NCBI RefSeq assembly: GCF_005796185.1
Contig: NZ_VAHM01000015.1
Coordinates: forward strand, 37,972-101,971
Length of the DNA stretch: 64,000 nt
From: Pseudarthrobacter sp. NamB4
GTDB taxonomy: Bacteria; Actinomycetota; Actinomycetes; Actinomycetales; Micrococcaceae
Direction: 5' to 3'
Below, piece after piece: positions 8,805-17,584 of this stretch (position 1 is the stretch's first letter; the number at the start of each line of letters is the position of its first letter). The translations under genes and the position numbers were made by a program. The notes beneath the pieces are model-generated. The model had not been told where the DNA came from and did not search any database. It saw only the letters and a program-made list of their open reading frames with translations.

Positions 8805-10366
8805 GCTGGCGCTTCCCTTCTGGCGGCAAGGCCGGGGAGCTTGGAACCCTGCCACGATCCCTCGCTGACGATCGGAACACCTCCGATAAACGAGTGCTGC
8901 AGGGCCCTTGGGGTGTAGGGGCCCATCGACGGTCCTTCTTCGAGCTTCTCCGGCTGGATGACCAGGACGTCGGCAGGCTTCCCTGGCGCAAGACGGCCGG
9001 TGGAAAGACCGAAACGGGCAGCGGTGCGGGACGTCATCCGGGACACCATCTGCTCGACCGATACATCCAGGAGGGCGCGGTTTGCCCAGTCCAGGAACCG
9101 GTAGAAGCTGTTGGTTGCCCGGGGGTGGGGGATGCCGGATCCGAGGATGCCGTCCGACCCCACGAGGTGGTTGCCGGTGCTGGCAAGGGTTCGGATGTTG
9201 TCCTGGTGGCCCTGGTCCACCAGTACGCAGGCACGGCCCTGCGCCTGGACGAAGAGCTGCAGGACGGCCCGCCCGCAGGAGAGGCCTTCCTCTTCGGCGA
9301 TGCGCGCAATGGACCAGTAGTCCCAGCGTTCCAGCGGGGTCCCCTGGAGGCCCGCCACGTAGATGGCATCCCAGCCCGCAGCGAAGGTGGGCCCGGGACC
9401 GCGGGCGTCCAGCTCAGCAGCAAGGTCCGCTGCCCGGGCCGGGTCGCTGGTGTGGGCGAGGAGGTCCGGGACGTTCAGGGACTGGACGGAGCGTGGCAGA
9501 AGCGCGCCGATGAATGTGCAGCCGGCCGTATAGGGATAGGTGTCCCAGGTGACCTCCTGTCCCGCACCGTGCAGGCGCTCGGTGAACTGCCCTGCCGTGC
9601 CCGCCCTACCGGGACCAGAGATATGGAAATGGGACAGGTGCAGTGACAGGCCGCTGCGGCTGCAGATCTTTACCGCCTCATCCAGCGACTCCTCCAGGCC
9701 GGGTCCGTAGTCCCGCAGGTGGGTGACATAGGGCGTACCCGGCGGCAGCTCGCCGGTGACGTCGATTAATTCTGCGGTTGTTGCAGCCAGCGCCGGGGCG
9801 TAACTCAGCCCGGTGGACAGCCCGAGGGCGCCCTGGTCCATGCCGGTCTGGAACAGGCGGCGCATCGCTGCGCGCTCTTCCTCCGATGCGTCCCTGAGTT
9901 GCCTGCCCATCACCTTTGCGCGGACGGTGCCGTGCGGGACCAAGGTGGCCACCCGTGTGAAGGCGCCGCGATCGGCGAAGTCGAGGTAGGACTGCGTATC
10001 CGGGAATTCCTTCTCAGGGAGTGTCCCGGCGATCGGCTCGAGGGTGTCGGCCATGATCCGGTGCGACTCACCACTGGCAAAGGACAGTCCCAGGCCGTCC
10101 TGGCCCACAATCTCCGTGGTGACGCCGGCCAGACCCCTGGCTTCCATGCCTTCCCCGGTTAGGGCCGCAGCGTCGGCGTGGGAATGGGCATCGATGAATC
10201 CGGGCATCACCCACAGGCCTCCGACGTCAATAAGGGTGCTGCCATCGACCGGCAGGTCCCGGCCGAGCTCGACGATCCTTCCATCGACCATCCGCAGGTC
10301 TCCGGGGGACCTGCGCGGGGAGGCGCCGTCGAACACGGTGCCTCCCCGGAGCAGGTAACCGGTCAC
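8801..10366 (-). CDS. N-acyl-D-amino-acid deacylase family amidohydrolase
   Basis: A 521-residue member of the D-aminoacylase/amidohydrolase family. Metal-site motifs: GFIDAHSHAD near residue 60, THLRDYG, LHLSHFHISG, and the family hallmarks GALGLSTGLSYAPA, HPRATNSFYRFL and LAPGKPADVLV. At the position where classical D-aminoacylases have a metal-bridging Cys (GNCG) it has GQDGLG, seen in a distinct subgroup. Such enzymes remove acyl groups from D-configured amino acids; 2-acetamido-2-deoxyaldonic acids are alpha-N-acetyl amino acids and would fit. GTG start overlapping the binding-protein stop (GTGA). Confidence 0.87.
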   Translation of the reverse strand: MTGYLLRGGTVFDGASPRRSPGDLRMVDGRIVELGRDLPVDGSTLIDVGGLWVMPGFIDAHSHADAAALTGEGMEARGLAGVTTEIVGQDGLGLSFASGESHRIMADTLEPIAGTLPEKEFPDTQSYLDFADRGAFTRVATLVPHGTVRAKVMGRQLRDASEEERAAMRRLFQTGMDQGALGLSTGLSYAPALAATTAELIDVTGELPPGTPYVTHLRDYGPGLEESLDEAVKICSRSGLSLHLSHFHISGPGRAGTAGQFTERLHGAGQEVTWDTYPYTAGCTFIGALLPRSVQSLNVPDLLAHTSDPARAADLAAELDARGPGPTFAAGWDAIYVAGLQGTPLERWDYWSIARIAEEEGLSCGRAVLQLFVQAQGRACVLVDQGHQDNIRTLASTGNHLVGSDGILGSGIPHPRATNSFYRFLDWANRALLDVSVEQMVSRMTSRTAARFGLSTGRLAPGKPADVLVIQPEKLEEGPSMGPYTPRALQHSFIGGVPIVSEGSWQGSKLPGLAARREAPA

Positions 10367-11712
10367 TTCAGGTGCCCTGCGTTCTTCATGATGGTGGTCA
10401 GCTCCGACTGCGCCGTCTCCAGCGCGTCGTCCACGGACTTGCTGCCGGCTATTGCCGCTGAAATCTCCTTGGTGAAGGTGTCACCAATGGAGGTGAACTC
10501 CGGGTAGAAGGGCCAGTGCTCCGCTGTGGTCCCTTCCCAGCTTTCCTGGAGGGCTGCGCTGAATTCCTCAAGGCCCTTCGACGCCATGTAGTCGGAGTAC
10601 TCCTTGCTCTGCAGGACGTTCAGGTTGGGCACATCCGTTCGGTTCAGCTGCGTCAGCTCCTTCATAGTGGTGTCCCGGGACATCCTCCACTGGAGGAACA
10701 GCCAGGCGGCGTTCTTGTTCTTGCTCTTCGCCGTGATGGCCAGGCCCTCGTTGTACAGCCACTGGAGCTTCTTGCCGCTGGGGCCGGTGGGAAGGGTGTA
10801 CCCGATCTTCCCGGCAACCTGGGACTGCTTGGCATCCTCGAAGATGGTGCCGAACCCGGAGGTATCGAACATCATCGCCGCCTGGCCGGAGGAGAACTTC
10901 TCACCGGCCTGGGTGAAGGTCAGCGTCGCGGCGTCACTGGGGCCGTAGTCCTTCATCAGCGTGACGAAGTCGGCCATGGCCTTCTTCATCTCAGAACTAT
11001 TGGCCTGTGGGTTGCCGTCCTTGTCGAACAGGAGCGCGTCGTAGCCGTAGGACCAGCCAATCTCGGTGCCGAGCGAAGCGAACGTCGACGCGCCACGGGC
11101 GCTGAACGGGATAAGGTCCGGGCGCCTCTCCTTGATCACCTTCGCTGCTGCGAGGATCTCATCGGTGGTCTGCGGGGGCTGGATTCCCAGCTCCTGGAAG
11201 ACGTCCGCCCGGTAGAAGAACATGCCGCCGATGATGGTGTGCGGAAGGGCGTAGAGCTTGCCGTCGATCGTCATTGACTCAAGTGCACCCTTGGGGATGT
11301 CGTCCATCACCAGCCAATCGTCCTTGGCCTTGCTGACGTATTCATCGAGTGGCTCGAGCCACTGGGCCGAGACGAACTCGGGCATGTTCCAGAAGGATCC
11401 GGATGTGATGTCGTAGGTCCCCGTCCCCGATGTGGAATCGAGCACGAGCTTCTGCCGTGCCGTCGGCTCGTCGTACACCTCAAGATCGACCTTGATCCCG
11501 GTGGCCTCCTCGAATTCTCCCTTGAACTGCTGGATGGCCTGGATCTCATAGCCCTCCTTCAGCAGCACGCGCAGATTCGTCCCCTGGAAGGACTCCCGCC
11601 CCCCGGTAGGGGTGGTCTCGGTGGCGCCGCCGCCACCACATGACGTGATCATCAGGGCGCTGGTGACAAGAGCCGCCATGCCGGTCAGCCACCCCTTTTT
11701 CAATGCTTTCAT
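10363..11712 (-). CDS. ABC transporter solute-binding lipoprotein
   Basis: A 449-residue binding protein. The start MKALKKGWLTGMAAL gives a signal peptide with lipobox ITSC (Cys ~25) followed by a GGGGATE linker. ATG at 11712 is supported by GGGAGGGCTG; an upstream in-frame start would spoil the signal peptide. The family-1 binding fold follows (LRVLLKEGYEIQAIQQFKGE, AMMFDTSGFG, NEGLAITAKSKNKNAAW). First gene of the seven-gene operon ending at 4231; two palindromic TTGCA-type sites lie in its promoter. The gene at 15699-16847 is a homologue lacking a signal peptide. Confidence 0.92.
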   Translation of the reverse strand: MKALKKGWLTGMAALVTSALMITSCGGGGATETTPTGGRESFQGTNLRVLLKEGYEIQAIQQFKGEFEEATGIKVDLEVYDEPTARQKLVLDSTSGTGTYDITSGSFWNMPEFVSAQWLEPLDEYVSKAKDDWLVMDDIPKGALESMTIDGKLYALPHTIIGGMFFYRADVFQELGIQPPQTTDEILAAAKVIKERRPDLIPFSARGASTFASLGTEIGWSYGYDALLFDKDGNPQANSSEMKKAMADFVTLMKDYGPSDAATLTFTQAGEKFSSGQAAMMFDTSGFGTIFEDAKQSQVAGKIGYTLPTGPSGKKLQWLYNEGLAITAKSKNKNAAWLFLQWRMSRDTTMKELTQLNRTDVPNLNVLQSKEYSDYMASKGLEEFSAALQESWEGTTAEHWPFYPEFTSIGDTFTKEISAAIAGSKSVDDALETAQSELTTIMKNAGHLK

Positions 11713-11728
11713 CAGCCCTCCCGAGCTA

Positions 11729-11755
11729 TTGCATAGTGTGCAACGGCTGTTGCAA
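11729..11755. promoter_or_regulatory. Putative IclR operator, TTGCA-type palindrome
   Basis: TTGCATAGTGTGCAA (11729-11743) is a 15-bp inverted repeat with 5-bp arms, followed by TTGCAA at 11750-11755. It lies between the divergent binding-protein and KDG-kinase genes. A matching site occurs at 16858-16872 in the other divergent promoter of the cluster. The IclR regulator at 12829-13563 is the obvious candidate to bind both; this is inference. Confidence 0.6.
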
Positions 11756-11828
11756 AAGGATGCTTCCATGATTACAGTCGTGTTTTGTAGTGTCAATCAC
11801 ATTCACCGAGGGGTACCGGGGAGAACTC

Positions 11829-12845
11829 TTGAAAGAGAAATCTGGAATATCTGCGGCAGATGTGGTCTGCGCAGGTGAGTCCATGGCAATGCTGGTGCCC
11901 GAAAGCCCTGGTGAGATGGGCGTCGCGACGACGTTCCGGCTTTCCGTGGCGGGAGCGGAATCAAACGTTGCGGCCTACCTGTCCATGCTCGGAAGCGATG
12001 TAGCCTGGATCAGCAAGGTCGGAGATGATCCTTTCGGCCGCTTCCTGCTGGACCAAGTCCACAGCTTCGGCGTCGACGTCGGGCACGTTGCCCGGGACCC
12101 TGAGCGGCCCACCGGTGTGGCCTTCAAGGATCGATCCGCGGCACAGACCAAGGTGTTGTACTACCGATCCGGGTCCGCCGCGAGCACCATGGGCCCCGAC
12201 ACGGCCAGGCTTGTCAGTTCCCTTGGAGCGAGGGTGCTTCATCTCAGCGGGATCACCTTGGCGTTATCCCCGTCATGCAGGGATTTCCTGTTGGAGGCCA
12301 TCAAGACGAGGGCCACGGGCGCCGCTGTGTCATTCGATGTCAACTGGCGGCCGGCGCTGTGGAAGGACGACGACGGCCCGGCGGCCATGCTCGAAACCGC
12401 CCGCGCCGTGGACATCGTGTTCGTCGGACTGGACGAGGCGAGCGACCTGTGGGGTTCGAGGCATCCATTGGAGGTGCGACGGCTTCTCAGCGAGCCTGAA
12501 ATCCTGGTGGTGAAGCAGGGCGCGGAAGGCTGCACTGTCTTCCGCGGGGACGAGCAGGTCTTCGTGCCCGCCCTCATCGTCGACGTCGTTGAGCCCGTGG
12601 GTGCCGGTGACGCATTCGCCGCTGGTTTCCTCTCCGGCTACCTCAGGGGGATGACGATCCGCGACGCCGGACGGCTCGGAACCATCGTGGCCAGCTGCTC
12701 GCTGAGCGTAGTAACAGACATAGGCGCCCTTCCGGGGCGAGAATACATAAGTGAGCTGTTGCAGCTCACCGACGAACGTTGGAGAGGCCAGCGCTTTACG
12801 CCCGCATTAGAAGAAAGCAGTAACATACGTGTCCCAAACCGTTGA
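11829..12845 (+). CDS. kdgK: 2-keto-3-deoxygluconate kinase, PfkB family
   Basis: A ribokinase-fold sugar kinase of 338 residues that phosphorylates 2-dehydro-3-deoxygluconate (or a close ketodeoxy acid) to KDPG. Visible: CAGESMAMLVPESPG at the N-terminus, GAESNVAAYLSMLG, SFDVNWRPALW and the catalytic GAGDAFAAGFLSGYL. The TTG at 11829 is chosen because GGGGAG stands 5-6 bases before it and it gives the normal short leader; a GTG at 11790 is in frame but has no ribosome site. Overlaps the IclR gene by 17 bases. It supplies the substrate of the KDPG aldolase at 16946-17584. Confidence 0.85.
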   Translation: MKEKSGISAADVVCAGESMAMLVPESPGEMGVATTFRLSVAGAESNVAAYLSMLGSDVAWISKVGDDPFGRFLLDQVHSFGVDVGHVARDPERPTGVAFKDRSAAQTKVLYYRSGSAASTMGPDTARLVSSLGARVLHLSGITLALSPSCRDFLLEAIKTRATGAAVSFDVNWRPALWKDDDGPAAMLETARAVDIVFVGLDEASDLWGSRHPLEVRRLLSEPEILVVKQGAEGCTVFRGDEQVFVPALIVDVVEPVGAGDAFAAGFLSGYLRGMTIRDAGRLGTIVASCSLSVVTDIGALPGREYISELLQLTDERWRGQRFTPALEESSNIRVPNR

Positions 12846-13563
12846 CCGCGCCCTGCAGATCCTTCCGTTCCTGGGCGAGGGCGAGAAGGACCTTGCCGAG
12901 ACGGCTGAGATGCTTGGGGTGCACAAGTCCACTGCCCTGCGCCTGCTTCAGACGCTGGAAGCCCAGGGCTACGTGAGGCATAACGACACCCACCGGTACC
13001 GCCTTGGTCCCCAGCTTTTCAAGCTGGCTGCGGTGGCATTGGGCAGCCTGGACATCCGCCCAATCGCTGCCCCGTACATCCGCATGCTCGGAGAGAAAAC
13101 CCAGCAGACAATCCACCTTGCGGCCTTCGATGAGGGCGAGGTGTTCTACATCGACAAGTACGAAGCGCAGACGGCGGTACGCATGTACTCCCGCATCGGA
13201 GCCACCGCTCCTCTGTACTGTACCGGGGTAGCCAAAGCGATCATGGCCCACCGCCCAATGAACGAGCAGATCGAGCTGGCACACAGGATTGAATACGTTC
13301 GCCATACCGAGCGAACCATCGTGACCGCCGAGGCCTTCTTGGCGGAGTTGGAGCAGATACGCCAGCGTGGCTACGCCATTGATGACCGGGAGCACGAGGA
13401 CTTCATCCACTGCGTTGCCGTGCCCATCATTACAGGGTCGGGCGCGGTTTCACATGCTGTCTCAGTGTCCGCGCCGGTGATTACCCTTCCGCATGACCAG
13501 CTCCTGGGCCTCGAACCCCTTCTTCAGGAGACAGCGGCGGCCATTGGCAGGGAGTTCACCTAG
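12829..13563 (+). CDS. IclR-family transcriptional regulator
   Basis: A 244-residue IclR protein: N-terminal winged helix-turn-helix (residues ~1-65; LAETAEMLGVHKSTALRLLQTLE) and C-terminal effector domain with IHLAAFDEGEVFYIDKYEA and the GYAIDDREHEDFIHCVAVPI signature. GTG start overlapping the kinase gene. The coupling to KDG kinase suggests that it controls this cluster and senses a pathway intermediate such as KDG. The stop overlaps the convergent oxidoreductase stop by four bases. Confidence 0.92.
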   Translation: MSQTVDRALQILPFLGEGEKDLAETAEMLGVHKSTALRLLQTLEAQGYVRHNDTHRYRLGPQLFKLAAVALGSLDIRPIAAPYIRMLGEKTQQTIHLAAFDEGEVFYIDKYEAQTAVRMYSRIGATAPLYCTGVAKAIMAHRPMNEQIELAHRIEYVRHTERTIVTAEAFLAELEQIRQRGYAIDDREHEDFIHCVAVPIITGSGAVSHAVSVSAPVITLPHDQLLGLEPLLQETAAAIGREFT

Positions 13564-14534
13564 GCGTCCGATGCCTGCCGCTGCACCTGCAGGGCAAGCC
13601 GCACGGACCAGAGCGCATCCTCCAAGGTCACTGCCGTGTCCGCGACAGTTCCCCGCACGTGCGCCGCGAAGTACCGGAGCTGGTTTGCCAGTGCCCCGGC
13701 CGGCACACCGTACACAGACCCCTCGAGTTCAACGGCGGGAGAATAGTCCCCCGCAGGGCCCGCAAACGAAACTTCCCCTCCAGGAAGGGAAAGTACTGCA
13801 AGGGTTTCGTCCGATGAGACTTCCAGGCGTGCGTCGATGTACTTCCGGCTGTGAGGCAGAGTCCAGAGGTTATCGACTGATGCGATCGTCCCGTCTGCGA
13901 AGCGGAGATGGACGAAAACCGCTTGCGGATGGGGCCGGGCCGGATCGATCCACGATTGGACGGAACTGACATGCACCAGTTCGGAAGGCGCCAAGGCGCG
14001 GATGAGGTCGAAATCGTGAACCATCGCGCTCAGGGCGGGATGCGACTCCCCGTGCATTGCCACTCGTTCGCGGGGGACATACCTAACGGCCCTGATTGCT
14101 CTGACACTCTCACCGCTCATCCGCTCCCGCAAGGCGCAGAAGGACGGAAGGTAGCGGCTGATATGGCCAGGGAGGACCAGTTGCCGGAGCGGGGACGGCA
14201 GGTTTTCCAGCCTCGCCAGGTCTTCCTCGCTTGTGGCGACCGGCTTCTCGACGAGGACAGGGAGAGCCTTGTCGAGCGATATGAAGAGGTCTGCGACGTG
14301 GGCAGCCGGGGGAGTGGCAATGACAACGGCGTCAATCTCAAGTTGCGCGAGGACCGCCTCAAGGCTGCTGAAGGGCCGAGCCCCGTGCAGCTGCGCGCTC
14401 TCCCGCGCAGCTCCTTCATTGCGGTCCGCGACTGCGACCAGCTCGAACTCGGGAAGGGCAGCCAGCACGGCTATATGCCGCCGGCCGAAGTCACCGGCAC
14501 CAACAACTGCAACCCGGATTGAGGTGCTGATCAT
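13560..14534 (-). CDS. Gfo/Idh/MocA-family NAD(P)-dependent oxidoreductase
   Basis: A 324-residue sugar oxidoreductase. The Rossmann motif VAVVGAGDFGRRH is at residues ~7-19, VIATPPAAHVADL follows, and the family lysine motif reads VLVEKPVATSEED. The C-terminal alpha/beta domain is shorter than average. ATG at 14534 is preceded by GGAGGTTTC. It may oxidise or isomerise the sugar upstream of the deacylase step; which of this and the SDR is the C1 dehydrogenase cannot be decided here. Its promoter region is shared with the divergent amidohydrolase. Confidence 0.88.
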   Translation of the reverse strand: MISTSIRVAVVGAGDFGRRHIAVLAALPEFELVAVADRNEGAARESAQLHGARPFSSLEAVLAQLEIDAVVIATPPAAHVADLFISLDKALPVLVEKPVATSEEDLARLENLPSPLRQLVLPGHISRYLPSFCALRERMSGESVRAIRAVRYVPRERVAMHGESHPALSAMVHDFDLIRALAPSELVHVSSVQSWIDPARPHPQAVFVHLRFADGTIASVDNLWTLPHSRKYIDARLEVSSDETLAVLSLPGGEVSFAGPAGDYSPAVELEGSVYGVPAGALANQLRYFAAHVRGTVADTAVTLEDALWSVRLALQVQRQASDA

Positions 14535-14563
14535 GGAAACCTCCGATGGTTGATAGGACGGAA

Positions 14564-15730
14564 ATGTATAAGGCAATTCGCTTCAGGAAAGCGCTCCTCG
14601 GCCCGGAGCTGAAGCCCGTGGACAATGTCTGGATGACAATCGAAGGCGGACTTATCGCGGCCCTGGGAACCGGGGAGGGACCAGCTGAAGTACCCCGTCA
14701 CCCGGCCGCGGTGGCAATCCCGGGGCTGGTGGACTGCCACGTGCACCTTGCGCTTTCCGGCGGGGCGGATGTGGAGCGGGAGGCGAGAGCCTCGCACCCC
14801 GATGCCCGGCAGGACCTGATCGAGGCCAACGCCTTCAGCCATCTCCAGTCCGGAGTGACCACCGTGAGGGACCTCGGCAGCCCGGAGGATGCGGTGCTGC
14901 ACGCAGTGAAGGCTGGCGGCCTCGGTACTGCGCAAGCGCCGCGGATCGTGGCGGCCGGTGCCATCAGCTCGCCCACAGGCCACGGCAATTTCCTTTCCCG
15001 ATGGGCGACGACGCCGGGCGAATACGAGGAGGCCATCGAGGCCATTGCGGGCCTCGCCGCGCACTGGGTCAAGCTCTTTGCCACCGGCGGTGTCATCACC
15101 ACCGGCACCGTACCCGGCGCCACCCAAATGGAACCCTCTCTGATCAGCAACGTGGCGGCGGCCGCGCACCGTTCCGGACTCGCCGTGGCAGCCCACGCGC
15201 ACGGGCGGGACGGGATCAGGAATGCCATCGAGGCAGGGGTGGACTCCATTGAGCACTTCTCCTACCTCACGGCGGACGAGGCCGCGCTGTTGAATGGGAG
15301 CCGCTGCACCCTGGTCAGCACGCTGGTCGCCACCGAGCGATTCGTCTCGTCCGACCAACGGGAGACCGCAAACCCTGAGGCACTGGCGAAAATCCTTGTC
15401 CATGCCCCGCACGAGCGCGCCGCGCTGGAACTGGCGGTAACGGCGCGGCTGCCGCTGGCTGTGGGAACGGATGCCGGAACAACATTCAACCCGCATGGGT
15501 TCGGCATGCAGGAGCAGGCGCTGCACCTGAACCGCGCCGGCATGGACCCGGCCTCGGTACTTCGAGCCATGACCGTCAACGGTTCCAGGCTCCTGGGAGG
15601 CGGCGCGGGATACCTCGACGTGGGACGGCCGGCGGACGTCCTGTGCCTCGACGCAGATCCGCTCGAAGACCTGGGGGCGCTGTACCAGATCAATGAGGTC
15701 ATCGTGGGCGGCCGTCCTGTTGGTACGTGA
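14564..15730 (+). CDS. Amidohydrolase (imidazolonepropionase/Xaa-Pro dipeptidase-like)
   Basis: A 388-residue metal-dependent amidohydrolase with HVH in IPGLVDCHVHLALSGG, a candidate bridging lysine in HWVKLFATGGV, HAHG in AVAAHAHGRDG, IEHFSYL and the catalytic Asp in VGTDAGTTFN. The C-terminal dome strand reads DVGRPADVLCLDADPL. The ATG at 14564 (GGACGGAA upstream) is preferred to one at 14546. Substrate unknown; a second deacylase or cyclic-amide hydrolase in the amino-sugar cluster is possible. Its 3' end overlaps the convergent gene at 15699 by 32 bases. Confidence 0.85.
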   Translation: MYKAIRFRKALLGPELKPVDNVWMTIEGGLIAALGTGEGPAEVPRHPAAVAIPGLVDCHVHLALSGGADVEREARASHPDARQDLIEANAFSHLQSGVTTVRDLGSPEDAVLHAVKAGGLGTAQAPRIVAAGAISSPTGHGNFLSRWATTPGEYEEAIEAIAGLAAHWVKLFATGGVITTGTVPGATQMEPSLISNVAAAAHRSGLAVAAHAHGRDGIRNAIEAGVDSIEHFSYLTADEAALLNGSRCTLVSTLVATERFVSSDQRETANPEALAKILVHAPHERAALELAVTARLPLAVGTDAGTTFNPHGFGMQEQALHLNRAGMDPASVLRAMTVNGSRLLGGGAGYLDVGRPADVLCLDADPLEDLGALYQINEVIVGGRPVGT

Positions 15731-16847
15731 CGTCGTAGGCCTCTGCCAGCGAGACGTACTTTCCTGAGACTGTCCCGCTGATAGCGCTCATCAGGCGCCG
15801 GGCTGCCCCCACGAAATCCACCCGCAGCGGGATGTGGCGGAAGTCGATGCCGGACCAGGATTTATCCACCGCCCGCAGGCAGTCCTGCAGGCCCGCCGCG
15901 GCAACAAAGTCCCTGTACCAGTCCCGCTCGCGCAGGTCCGCGCGCGGGATATCGATGCGGCGGACGCCCTCAACCTCGGCGCGGAGCACCTCCTCGGAGT
16001 GGCGCCATGCAATGAACTGCCGCGCGGCCTCTTCGCTGCGGCAGCCCGCCGTGATGCCCAGGCCTTCGGCATAGACGAACTGGGCTGGGAGCGCGTCGCC
16101 CACGGTCGTGTAGCCCATCAGGCCCCGCACCGGCGATCCTGGCTCCTCGAACTGGAAGGCCCAGGCGCTGGTGTCGAAGAGATGGGAGGCGTGTCCGGCG
16201 CTGACCAGGTTGCCCACCCCCGCGTAATCCAGCGCCGTCAAGTCCCGCGGCCCGCCGGAAAGTGCCTGCACGAGGTCCCCGGCGCCGTCGCGCAGGTCCT
16301 CGAAGGTTGGGTCGCCGGCGTCGGGAAGAAGCCTCACACTCTTGGCCGCGGCCCAGCCGGAGAAGGTCTCCAGGGAGGAGAACTCTCCGTTGCAGCGGGC
16401 AACGAGGCCCATGCCCCGCTCCTGCAGCACGGCGTCGGCGGTAAGGACGTCCGCCAGGGACTGTGGCCGCCCTAATCCGGCTGCGTCGAAGGCGTCCTGC
16501 CGGTAGGCCAGCATGCCCCCGGTGAGGGTGTGGGGCACGGCCCAGAGCACCCCGCCCCGCCGCAGCGCCCCAAGCGCATCGGGGACGAAGGCACGTTCGT
16601 CCAGTCCGACGTCGGCCGTTGCGACGGGCAGCAGGTTCCCCGCGGCGCGCAATTCCTCGAGGTACCAAAAGGGCACCGTGACCACATCGGCCAGCGCAGA
16701 CCCTTGCACCAGTGCGTCGTGGGCCACTCCCTCAGGGACGAGCTCAAGGGCCACCTCGATTCCTGTGGAGGCGCGGAATTCGGGCAAAAGACGCCGGATG
16801 ATTTCGACAGTGTGCCCTGCCTTCAGCCATACCCTAAGTGTCTGCAC
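15699..16847 (-). CDS. Solute-binding-protein-like protein without signal peptide
   Basis: A 382-residue protein homologous to the binding lipoprotein at 10363-11712 (LRVWLKAGHTVEIIRRLLPEF here; LRVLLKEGYEIQAIQQFKGEF there; also EGLGITAG against EGLAITAK). The start is GTG at 16847 with GGAGGAATT directly upstream, so the mature-like sequence begins at residue 3 and there is no signal peptide or lipobox. Longer in-frame versions would run through the promoter and give no signal peptide either. It may be a cytoplasmic ligand-binding or buffering protein, or it may have lost its leader. Divergent from KDPG aldolase. Confidence 0.75.
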   Translation of the reverse strand: MQTLRVWLKAGHTVEIIRRLLPEFRASTGIEVALELVPEGVAHDALVQGSALADVVTVPFWYLEELRAAGNLLPVATADVGLDERAFVPDALGALRRGGVLWAVPHTLTGGMLAYRQDAFDAAGLGRPQSLADVLTADAVLQERGMGLVARCNGEFSSLETFSGWAAAKSVRLLPDAGDPTFEDLRDGAGDLVQALSGGPRDLTALDYAGVGNLVSAGHASHLFDTSAWAFQFEEPGSPVRGLMGYTTVGDALPAQFVYAEGLGITAGCRSEEAARQFIAWRHSEEVLRAEVEGVRRIDIPRADLRERDWYRDFVAAAGLQDCLRAVDKSWSGIDFRHIPLRVDFVGAARRLMSAISGTVSGKYVSLAEAYDVTYQQDGRPR

Positions 16848-16857
16848 AATTCCTCCG

Positions 16858-16872
16858 TTGCAGTATACGCAA
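16858..16872. promoter_or_regulatory. Putative IclR operator, second copy of the TTGCA palindrome
   Basis: TTGCAGTATACGCAA has the same 5-5-5 architecture as the site at 11729-11743 (TTGCA outer arm, CGCAA/TGCAA inner). On the minus strand it encloses TATACT, a good -10 hexamer for the gene starting at 16847, so occupancy would repress. A further GTGCAAC half-site lies at ~16888-16894, before the aldolase gene. Confidence 0.6.
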
Positions 16873-16945
16873 TGCTCTGGACAGCATGTGCAACCACTAT
16901 ATAGGGTGGGAGTCGCACCGTCTCCCCAAGAATCAAGGAAGCGCC

Positions 16946-17584
16946 GTGGCCGACAATTCCGACTTCTTCCTCCGCCACCTGACAGTGTCGCCTGTGATCG
17001 CCATCCTCCGGGGCCTGCCTGCAGCAGAGACCGTGGAGATGGCTGTCCGTTGCTGGGATTCCGGGATCCGCCTGGTGGAGGTTCCGCTCCAGTCCCAGGA
17101 GGCATACCTCGCGCTGAAGGGAGCTGCTGAGGCTGCTTCAGCCCACCCCGACCGGCAGATTGGCGCAGGAACCATCTGCACACCCGATGACGTTGACCGT
17201 GCGCAGGAGGCAGGTGCCCAGTTCCTGGTCGCCCCGGGGTTTTTCCCGCCGTCCATTCGGGGAGCGCAGGAGCTCGGGCTCCCCATCTTGCCTGGAGTGG
17301 CAACGCCTACGGAGATCCACGGTGCGCTCAGCATGTCCCTGAACGTCCAGAAGCTGTTCCCATCGGACATGGCAGGTCCGGGCACCTTGAAGACCCTCGC
17401 CGGGCCGTTCCCGCAGGTAAGTTTCGTTGCGGTTGGAGGGGTCACCCCGTCCAACGCCCAGGACTTCCTCGACGCCGGCGCTGTCGGTGTTGGGGTAGGC
17501 AGTGCCCTCGGTGATCCATCCGCCCTTGACTACTTCTCCCACCTGGAAAGCCCAACGAAAAGGAAGAACAGTGCAGATGACTAA
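16946..17584 (+). CDS. eda: KDPG / 4-hydroxy-2-oxoglutarate aldolase
   Basis: A 212-residue class I aldolase that splits 2-keto-3-deoxy-6-phosphogluconate to pyruvate and glyceraldehyde 3-phosphate. Catalytic Glu in GIRLVEVPLQS, Schiff-base Lys in NVQKLFPSD, LPGVATPTE, and phosphate-binding VGGVTPSNAQDF with GVGVGSAL. GTG at 16946 is chosen for AAGGAAGC upstream and because it matches the family N-terminus. With KDG kinase it completes an Entner-Doudoroff-type end to the pathway. Overlaps the RidA gene by 14 bases. Confidence 0.93.
   Translation: MADNSDFFLRHLTVSPVIAILRGLPAAETVEMAVRCWDSGIRLVEVPLQSQEAYLALKGAAEAASAHPDRQIGAGTICTPDDVDRAQEAGAQFLVAPGFFPPSIRGAQELGLPILPGVATPTEIHGALSMSLNVQKLFPSDMAGPGTLKTLAGPFPQVSFVAVGGVTPSNAQDFLDAGAVGVGVGSALGDPSALDYFSHLESPTKRKNSADD

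Noticed and set aside
16848..17303. Upstream 152-codon extension of the signal-less binding-protein gene
   Set aside because: It runs through the promoter and opposite the KDPG aldolase; it shows no signal peptide or homology, and GTG at 16847 has a perfect ribosome site.
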